Source: Physocladia obscura (lineage: Eukaryota > Chytridiomycota > Chytridiomycetes > Chytridiales > Chytriomycetaceae). Taken from it: a stretch of DNA of 13,469 bases. Both the position numbers and the translations under genes were made by a program. Below the pieces are notes generated by a model. That model saw only the letters and a list, made by a program, of their open reading frames with translations. It searched no databases and had not been told where the DNA came from. The stretch spans positions 1 to 13,469 of the forward strand of contig JADGJH010000885.1 of the NCBI GenBank assembly GCA_027596945.1, in the 5' to 3' direction. Below, one piece after another: positions 8,149-13,469 of this stretch; position 1 is the first letter of the stretch; every line of letters starts with the position of its first letter.

Positions 8149-9921
8149 TCAAGTGGCAAATTTGTCCAATCTGACAATAATGTTTCTTCCCATAACGTTC
8201 GTGCCGTTGAGATTCGCAACAGCCTTATCTGCTTCTTCGCGAGATGCGAATCTAACCATTCCACAGCCTTTCGAACGGCCAGTTTCGTTTTCAATCATAA
8301 TATCGGCGTGAATTGGATTCAGACCAATTGGACGAAACAAATCCTTCAAATCTTGCCAGCGAGATGAGTATGGTAGCTGAAAAAAAAAGGAAAAGTTAAT
8401 AACGAGTCAAAAAATTCAAAAAAAAAAAAAAGTATACAAATTACATTTCCAACAAAAACTTGCGTTCCTTGAACAAATCCACTTTGTAGCTGCCCTTGGA
8501 AACCCGAAGCTCCGTTTCCGCCAGTCCCGTCATTGGCGTATTTGTCTTCACGGACTTCAATAACGCGGCCAGAAATTTCAGTACCATTCAATTTAGTAAC
8601 AGCCTCGCGCGCCTCATCGACAGTACTCATGAGCACCTGACCGTATCCACGGCTACGTCCCTGGTTGTCGATGGCAATATCGGCGCGCAAAACTGTACCA
8701 CCGTCTTGGCGGAAAATATCTTTTAGTTCCTGCCATTGTAGACTGAAGGGAAGGTTTCCAACAAAGAGTTGACGGCCGGCGACAGATCCGACTGGTTCTG
8801 AAAGAGATTGGGGGGTAGCGCCGCCAGGGATTTGCGCTGGTAACGGTTGTTGATGTTGCTGTTGGATTGGTTCATGTTCAAACTGTTGTTGATTTTCGCG
8901 TGGAGATTGCTGCTGCTGGAAATTGTTGCGGTAGTTCGGGCGAGGCTGTTAAATTTTGTTTGAAATTGGTGGCAAATAAAAATATTTGAAATTGCGTACC
9001 GGTCCTCCTTCAGCAAATGTGCGATCTTCACGAACTTCGATGCGACGACCATTCCACTCATATCCATTGTACAGGCCTTCAAGAAGCAAGGGTTTAATAC
9101 ACATACATACGATGAAAACGCATTACCAATGGCTTTTCTAGCTTCTTCAACAGTACTCATTGTCACAGTTCCGAAACCTTTGGAGCGTCCCTGGTAATCG
9201 GATGGAATGTCTGAACGAACAACATTTCCAGCATTGCGAAAGAGATCCTTCAAATCCTGCCAGCCAACAGAGTATGGAAGGTTTCCGACGTAAAGCGCAC
9301 GAACATTAACAGTTGATACGTCAATAGCCGTTCCCGGAAGAGGAACATTAACAGACGCGTCAACAGAACCTGTTCAAAACAACATTTCATAAGAAATCAA
9401 AAATATTAGAAAAAAAAAGCCAAACCATCCAGTGAAAGAGGCGCAACCGACGTATTATTCTGAGCTCTAAAAGCAGGAACGAAAGGAGCTCCGGTTGAGG
9501 CACGATCTTCACGTACTTCGATCTTGCGACCATGCCATTCATAGTTGTTGTATGATGCGATTGCGTTTGCAGCATCCTCAGAAGACGAGAAAAGAACGGT
9601 TCCGAAGCCACGGCTTTTTCCGTTAGGAGCAAGGGCAACGTCAGCACGGACAACAGTTCCTGTTTGTTTTTTTCGGATAAAAACCGAAACATTTTTTTGC
9701 ATTTATTAATTGCCTCACCAACTTCACGGAACAGGTCTTTCAGATCTTGCCAACCAACAATAAACGGCAGCTGTATCGTTTTGGATCATTTTTATTATTT
9801 ATTTCTTTTGTTTTTTTTTTTTCAGCAAAGCGACAGAACGAGCACTAACATTGCCGATGAAGAGCTGCTTTCCAGCACCCGTCGTTCCCGTCACAGCAGA
9901 GTTTGCATTCGCAGCCATCAT
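8149..9921 (-). CDS. Four-RRM RNA-binding protein, Gbp2/hnRNP-M-like, seven exons
   Basis: Minus-strand exons 9921-9850, 9770-9719, 9659-9426, 9369-9127, 9076-9000, 8945-8445 and 8376-8149 join in frame to 468 residues. Four RRMs start at about residues 20, 145, 286 and 389 with RNP2 cores LFIGN, LYVGN, LFVGN and VFVGN. Each continues into W-Q-(D/E)-L-K-D-(L/I)-FR, and RNP1 forms such as [24 protein letters not shown] and RSKGCGMV follow. A Gln-rich linker (about 235-260) separates RRM2 from RRM3. This architecture matches fungal Gbp2/Hrb1-type and hnRNP-M-like shuttling proteins that bind nuclear mRNA for surveillance and export; Gbp2 itself has three RRMs, so this may be a broader relative. 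The start is the first of two adjacent ATGs, 19 codons before RNP2. All splice sites are GT...AG and the gene looks intact. The specific orthology is unproven. Confidence 0.88.
8377..8444 (-). other. Intron 6 of the RRM gene
   Basis: The 68-nt phase-0 intron (GTAATT...TTTTCAG) falls exactly between the GN and LP of RNP2 in RRM4. Its pyrimidine tract is strong. It occupies the same place as intron 1 in RRM1. Confidence 0.85.
8946..8999 (-). other. Intron 5 of the RRM gene
   Basis: The 54-nt phase-0 intron (GTACGC...TTTAACAG) lies between the end of RRM2 and the Gln-rich linker. A TAA inside it stops the read-through of its acceptor side. Confidence 0.8.
9077..9126 (-). other. Intron 4 of the RRM gene
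   Basis: The 50-nt phase-1 intron (GTAATG...CTTGAAG) interrupts RRM2 after ARKAIG. Removing it restores [18 protein letters not shown], which matches the equivalent part of RRM1. Confidence 0.8.
9370..9425 (-). other. Intron 3 of the RRM gene
   Basis: The 56-nt phase-1 intron (GTTTGG...TTGAACAG) lies in the linker between RRM1 and RRM2. The junction codon is Gly. Confidence 0.8.
9660..9718 (-). other. Intron 2 of the RRM gene
   Basis: The 59-nt phase-1 intron (GTGAGG...CAAACAG) interrupts RRM1 after FREVG and restores TVVRADVAL on the far side. Confidence 0.85.
9771..9849 (-). other. Intron 1 of the RRM gene
   Basis: The 79-nt phase-0 intron (GTTAGT...GATACAG) splits RNP2 of RRM1 between GN and LP, leaving a first coding exon of only 24 codons. 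Confidence 0.85.
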
Positions 9922-10380
9922 TGAATCCCTGGCGGCATAATAAACGAAGAGGGTAAGAATAGCGGAATCACACAAATTACTGGACAACACAATCCGATAT
10001 GATACGTCGTGGACTATAGAACGGGGACTAATATGTTTGGGGATCTTTTGTTGAGTGGAAAATCACCTTCGTCTTCGTCTTCTTCACCAACGAACGCCAG
10101 AATGAAATACAACACCAAAACCACCAAAGAAAGAGGCTTTTTTTTTTTACTTTTTTTTCTCCCCCATCGACAAATCACAGCGAAGTTATTGCAGCGCAGT
10201 AATTATTAAACAACGAAGCTCACAGAAGCCGACCTGGCCTTTGCGGCTAGTGCTCACATCGCGAGAGTGCTCTTTCACAATCCTTATGTAACAAATGTGT
10301 GCTTTGGCTTTGGCAAAGCTGCTCAAAACTCAACCAGGCCAACAAACCCTCATTCTTCGAAACATTGAAAATAAGCAAGA
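9922..10380. promoter_or_regulatory. Divergent promoter region
   Basis: These 459 bases separate the minus-strand RRM start from a plus-strand ATG with a splice donor at 10381. CpG content is normal here, as in the host genes. A T tract of about 11 bases followed by another T run (10138-10160) could act as a nucleosome-free poly(dA:dT) element. An inverted repeat GCTTTGGCTTTGGCAAAGC lies at 10301-10319, and AACCCT lies at 10345-10350, a core seen in promoters of fungal ribosomal-protein genes. No clear TATA box was seen. Shared promoter function is inference. Confidence 0.4.
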
Positions 10381-10421
10381 ATGGTGAGTTTTTGTAACAA
10401 ATTTCTTGACATATATGACAG
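10381..10421 (+). pseudogene. Orphan first exon: start codon followed directly by a splice donor
   Basis: CAAGA precedes ATG at 10381-10383, which is followed at once by GTGAGT, a good 5' splice site; CAG at 10419-10421 could be an acceptor. An exon made of the start codon alone is common in fungal housekeeping genes, notably ribosomal-protein genes. The nearest downstream exon would encode only nine further residues before TAA, and no credible coding exon appears before the CpG-depleted block. The 5' end may be a remnant of a gene truncated by insertion or rearrangement, or the rest may be beyond the element. A chance match is possible. Confidence 0.3.
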
Positions 10422-10869
10422 GAAACTAGTTTTCCTCATGATAATTCATAAAAAGAAAAAAAGAGAAATGGTAAGATTTTACTCAGTATGATATTATTTT
10501 CAATAAAAAATAGAATAAAAATATCACTATTTCCTTGAAATTCAATGGAATACGAGGATTAAAAATAAAAGAAACAAAAATGAATTGTTTAGTTTCCCTT
10601 TGTCATTTTATTTCCTACCCCCCATCCACACGCACCCCCCATGACATGCCCGCACGTGTTTCTCTGTGAGAATTCCTTAATAAAATTCGGCTAGTGATGA
10701 ATTAATCAACTTTGAACATTGTGGTTTATCACCACTTGGAGTGAGTGAACGATACTGCGATAAATTTAAGTGTGGAGTATTGCTGAAAATGTTTGTGTTT
10801 ATTTGAATGAGACTATTTATCAGTCAAAAAGTTCAGCTACGACTATTTAATTTAAATAAAAAAGCCAAT
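10422..10869. other. AT-rich non-coding stretch, transition to CpG-depleted DNA
   Basis: No frame of note is present. A C-rich, CpG-containing patch lies at about 10616-10660, and CG dinucleotides continue sparsely to 10837, then become very rare. A second ATG-GTAAGA occurs at 10468-10476 without a plausible exon after it. The change in composition suggests that the element boundary lies in about 10690-10870. Confidence 0.35.
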
Positions 10870-11139
10870 ATTTATTTAAAATTATTTTCTTTTATATTAT
10901 TAAAACAAATTACTGTTACAATTCCATCCACAACTGTGAGAAATTGATTCTTAAAGACCCTTTCAATTGGAATTATTTATAAAGACCCACGAAATGAACA
11001 CCACTATGAAGTGCAAGAATGTAAAATTAATACTACATTGAGTAAAGTGGGTGTACCTTACTTTGGTTCAAATCAGCCTGTTGTTATTGAAGTACCTGAC
11101 AAACAAATGAAAATGATCAATCCAATAACCAATCCATGA
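10870..11139 (+). pseudogene. Coding relic of unknown family
   Basis: One plus-strand frame is open from 10948 to the TGA at 11137-11139 and appears to continue upstream of a TGA (10945-10947) to about 10870. It contains ordinary-looking protein such as SIGIIYKDPRNEHHYEVQE and GVPYFGSNQPVVIEVPDKQM. I do not recognise it. The final TGA overlaps the ATG of the next frame (ATGA), so the two may once have been one frame or adjacent viral-style genes. Confidence 0.35.
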
Positions 11140-11534
11140 AGGAAAGAATCAATGAATTGGATGAGACTATCAAACAATTGCAATCAGAACTAAATGAGAG
11201 TAATAATCCTGATTTTGAAAAGTTGTTTGTGATTGAAATAAAACATTCATTACTGGATAAAATAAAACAATTAATGAATAGGAATAAATACTATGAGACT
11301 GAGAGTGAACTATTCTTTGTAGCTAATAGTTTGGTGTATTATCTGAGAAAGAAGAGTAGTGGTGACAATAAAAAGAGGATTCAGCAAATCAAACACAATT
11401 TAATGCAGGAAGATACGAACCTGTGGAAAGAACTCGACAGCAATCAGCCAGCCATTCAAGAGAGACTATACCATCATTTGAAGAAGGAAACTCAAGAAGA
11501 AGAAGAAAAGGTGATTCAGGTGAAGAGACATTAA
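11136..11534 (+). CDS. Hypothetical charged, partly coiled-coil protein, possibly a broken ORF
   Basis: The frame starts at an ATG overlapping the stop of the previous relic and gives 132 residues, rich in Lys, Glu, Asn and Gln. Residues 1-22 (INELDETIKQLQSEL) look coiled-coil, residues 29-70 are amphipathic, and the tail is Glu/Lys-rich. Near its end the other frame becomes protein-like (LINWRKLDLVLYQEQ, to 11644), which suggests a frame break around 11500. CpG is depleted across it. It converges on the SIAH-like relic. No function can be given; it is more likely a relic than a working gene. Confidence 0.35.
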   Translation: MKERINELDETIKQLQSELNESNNPDFEKLFVIEIKHSLLDKIKQLMNRNKYYETESELFFVANSLVYYLRKKSSGDNKKRIQQIKHNLMQEDTNLWKELDSNQPAIQERLYHHLKKETQEEEEKVIQVKRH

Positions 11535-11630
11535 TCAATTGGAGAAAGCTGGATCTGGTGCTCTATCAGGAGCAAACATGCGGCCTAAAAAGTCCTGAAT
11601 TCTATCACCACTTTCTGTCTTTCCCTGGAC

Positions 11631-12352
11631 TTACTTGGTATTGATAAAGACAGCATCACAGGCTTCCAATTCCATGAATGCAAGGTCAGATAAATTAGAG
11701 GCGCAGTTCATGTGTGTTATATTCTCTGACATGCATCCATTTGCAAGAGTCTTTATTGTTGTAATGGTAATCCTTGTCTGTATTTTGGTCAATGATAATG
11801 TACAAATGACCCATTTGTTGCATTCATTCTTGTAAACCAACACAACTGTGTCATGAGTTGTTAGAACTCTGTTTACAGGTCTCTCAGTTAAGTCCAATTT
11901 GAATCCTTGTTTCTCTGAATCTTATCCACCTAGTTCTATCTGGGACAAGTTTTGCTGTATTTTATGAGTCTTGCATTTTGTTTCAAAGTGAGACAGAATT
12001 GTCTTTCTTGAGATAACCTTGCACTGACACATGAAGCACTTGTGTTTCTTGTAGTTGCAATTGTCAACATGTTCATTGAGATTCCATTTCAATACTCTAA
12101 ATTTGCAGTTTTTGTTAGTACATGATTCCAAGAAGGGTGTCAATATAACTTGCAGTTGTTTATTGTGAAACAGTTAATTGGTTTTGCATTGTGGCACTTT
12201 TGTCCCAAATGATGGCAGCATTTGATGCAAACAAAGTGGGGATTTGAACCATTGGTACATTGAATAATTGGGAAATTGATGTTGTGAAAGCAAACACAAC
12301 ATGTTAAATCTGAATGTTTTATATTCATTGAATAGTTTATTGTTTGTTCCAT
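11631..12352 (-). pseudogene. SIAH-type RING/zinc-finger E3 ubiquitin ligase-like relic
   Basis: Reading the minus strand from ATG 12352, a RING lies at 12301-12194: CCVC, then FPIIQC-x6-H-x2-C-x2-C and a last partly preserved Cys pair. The spacing and the PI-QC core match SIAH RINGs. After a frame break near 12143-12150, a SIAH-type zinc finger follows at 12122-11973 with C-x4-C-x11-H-x3-C-x6-C-x2-C-x12-H-x4-C. A second break near 11900-11922 (TAA) precedes a stretch (11897-11634) with VLVYKNECNKWVIC and a late acidic segment, perhaps the remains of the SINA substrate-binding domain. Intact SIAH proteins are E3 ligases that send bound substrates to the proteasome; in a mobile or viral element the likely use would be manipulating host proteins. 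With two or more breaks it is not functional as read. Confidence 0.55.
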
Positions 12353-12748
12353 GTTTATAATATAAGTAAATGAATTTAATTTTATGAAATAATCTGAAAA
12401 TTTGGACAAAATGTTTACTGCCCATTGACCCAGCTGATTGTTCTCCTGTCTCAAAATCAGCCACAGGCTCCAGTATGCATTAATGTTGTTGAAGTCTTCA
12501 TCTGTGGTATGCTGGCATCTTGGCCTAATGTGGTCTAGTTCATAGCCTCTTGGCACTGCTCCATCAGGAATACCAAGATGCTCCAACAACTTGTGTCTCT
12601 TTAGAAAAATATACTTCAAACAATATTCATCAGAGCGCCCCTTTCAAATAACGTAGTTGATTACTCAAACAGCTTCTATCCTCTTTTGTTTGAGTTCATC
12701 ATTCATGTCTCTTTCCCTCTTCTTTTGTTGCTTTATCCTCCCAAATCA
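12353..12748 (-). pseudogene. HNH-nuclease-like domain relic
   Basis: The minus-strand frame open from 12619 holds KRHKLLEHLGIPDG, then ELDHIRPRC (12541-12515) and DEDFNNINAYW, then ENNQLGQW. A DH pair followed by Asn-rich beta-beta-alpha-like segments resembles an HNH/McrA-type nuclease site, though the second metal-binding residue is not certain. The same frame continues upstream past two TGA codons (12644-12646 and 12665-12667) into a Lys/Arg/Glu-rich helix and a third TGA at 12746-12748, just after the helicase C-terminus. It may therefore have been the tail of the helicase protein. Downstream it runs without a stop into the RING frame, whose ATG is 12352. Function as a nuclease is inferred from motif shape. 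Confidence 0.45.
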
Positions 12749-12749
12749 G

Positions 12750-13419
12750 TCTCCTTTGTCACTTTATATTTTATCCCATCATCAATGACATTAATGTATT
12801 CCTTCTTTGTAGTTTGACTTATTGCAGTGTATTGCATGTCTTTCTTCATTTGACCCCCATTCATGAATCATAAATGGCTCATTTATCAAATCACCCTGAA
12901 ACTGATGGACTGTCAAACAATAATTCACCCAGAAATATAATTGAAATTGCTCCAATGTATTCTCAATCTTGTCCTTGGTCACTATATCTTCTAATAATAT
13001 CATTGGCTCAATCTTTTTCACTACAAATGTTGCACTATTGACAAGTCCAAGTTTCTTGTAGTTTCTATTTGAAATAACTGGAGTGCCAACTGTCAAAAGA
13101 ACAACTTGTAAGTTTGCATCATCCTTATTTGCCTCAATTCTAATCTTTTTCTTTTTCTTTAGTTTGTTTTGTTGCATCATGATTTTATTGATTTGTTTCC
13201 TCTTGTTGTGAGTGTACACTAGATTCACTCTAGTAAATAAGTGTTTGTTATCAAAGCTGCCTGGATTCAAGTTGTTTGATTGTATCTTGTACCTTGGTAG
13301 ATTTTCCTGTACCAGCCATTCCTGTCAATAATTGACACTCTAACCTGTCTTGAGTTGGAATCCAGTCTTTATTCTCAAGTGTAAATGTATTCTTGAAATG
13401 TGCTGACTTGTGGCTCAGT
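12750..13419 (-). pseudogene. Internally deleted SF1 (Pif1-like, large-DNA-virus type) helicase relic
   Basis: On the minus strand a frame open from about 13419 carries a perfect Walker A, GMAGTGKST (13322-13296), preceded by QLLT. It stops at TGA 13253-13251. An overlapping frame from 13270 then gives LVYTHNKRKQINK (near 13220-13185), VVLLTVGTPVISN, the UvrD_C_2-like TVHQFQGD (about 12912-12889) and INEPFMIHEW. A further frameshift near 12840 leads to AISQTTKKEYINVI, the motif VI region. The Walker B DE, motif III and about 200 residues normally between Walker A and the YTHNK region are absent, so there is an internal deletion. HQFQG in place of HKSQG and AISQ in place of AISR are further losses. 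The combination HxxQGD..INEPF..HEW is best known from SF1 helicases of nucleocytoplasmic large DNA viruses. Such enzymes unwind DNA at 5' overhangs. Confidence 0.62.
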
Positions 13420-13469
13420 CAATACTTTTCAACATAAAAGTGAAATGTCCAACTTGAACACATCAAGTT

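Larger units (their letters stand above)
10840..13469. mobile_element. CpG-depleted block with relics of a mobile or viral-like element
   Basis: By eye I count only seven CG dinucleotides in this 2.6-kb block (near 10991, 11416, 11434, 11580, 11701, 12635 and 12653), about a tenth of expectation. It carries relics of an SF1 helicase, an HNH-like domain and a SIAH-type RING protein on the minus strand and unknown frames on the plus strand. No terminal repeats, capsid, polymerase or integrase trace was seen, and the block continues past the window end. The helicase type points to an integrated large-DNA-virus-like or self-replicating element, now decayed. Confidence 0.5.

Noticed and set aside
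8496..8726. Plus-strand frame opposite RRM3
   Set aside because: It is antisense to a clearly coding RRM exon and has no recognisable protein features.
10301..10319. Hairpin GCTTTG...CAAAGC as a terminator
   Set aside because: It lies in a promoter-like region between divergent starts with no T tract after it, and factor-independent hairpin terminators are not expected in fungal nuclear genes.
10694..10784. C/D-box snoRNA (GTGATGA ... CTGA)
   Set aside because: The boxes are at a plausible distance, but the flanks do not form a terminal stem and no second D'/C' pair is visible.
12174..12464. 96-codon minus-strand frame overlapping the HNH/RING region
   Set aside because: It is a shifted reading of the same DNA; the Cys/His motifs and the DH motif lie in the other frame.

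Overview
The window looks like nuclear DNA of a fungus, probably an early-diverging one. Genes are interrupted by short spliceosomal introns (47-113 nt, GT...AG), use AATAAA polyadenylation signals, and include a fungal-type four-RRM protein with the WQDLKDLFR helix typical of Gbp2/hnRNP-M-like proteins. A protein with three degenerate nucleoside-diphosphate-kinase-like domains recalls NDK proteins of cilia, so a zoosporic (flagellated) fungus is plausible but not proven.

Layout. 1-841: DNA without a single CpG by eye, holding a minus-strand coding relic broken mainly by TGA codons. 806-900: a tRNA-derived SINE-like fragment on the boundary. 948-1860: a two-exon universal stress protein gene with two bZIP-type TGACTCA sites upstream. 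1950-6642: a five-exon gene for a protein of about 1331 residues, with a long disordered N-terminal half and three NDK-like domains. 6643-8148: CpG-poor intergenic DNA between convergent genes. 8149-9921 (minus): a seven-exon, four-RRM protein of 468 residues. 9922-10383: a divergent promoter leading to an ATG followed directly by a splice donor, with no recognisable downstream exon. 10840-13469: a second CpG-depleted block carrying relics of a mobile or viral-like element: a plus-strand unknown pair of frames and, on the minus strand in order of transcription, an SF1 (Pif1-like, large-DNA-virus type) helicase, an HNH-like domain and a SIAH-type RING/zinc-finger protein, all broken.

The window is a mosaic. 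Three working host genes have ordinary CpG content, and the flanking blocks are almost CpG-free. The relic frames there are stopped mostly by TGA, and the helicase motif VI arginine position reads Gln. That is what CGA to TGA or CAA change by deamination of methylated CpG would leave. The host genes show no obvious functional partnership with one another. The most interesting part is the decayed helicase-HNH-SIAH cassette and its decay signature. All domain calls were made by eye from translated sequence without a database search.
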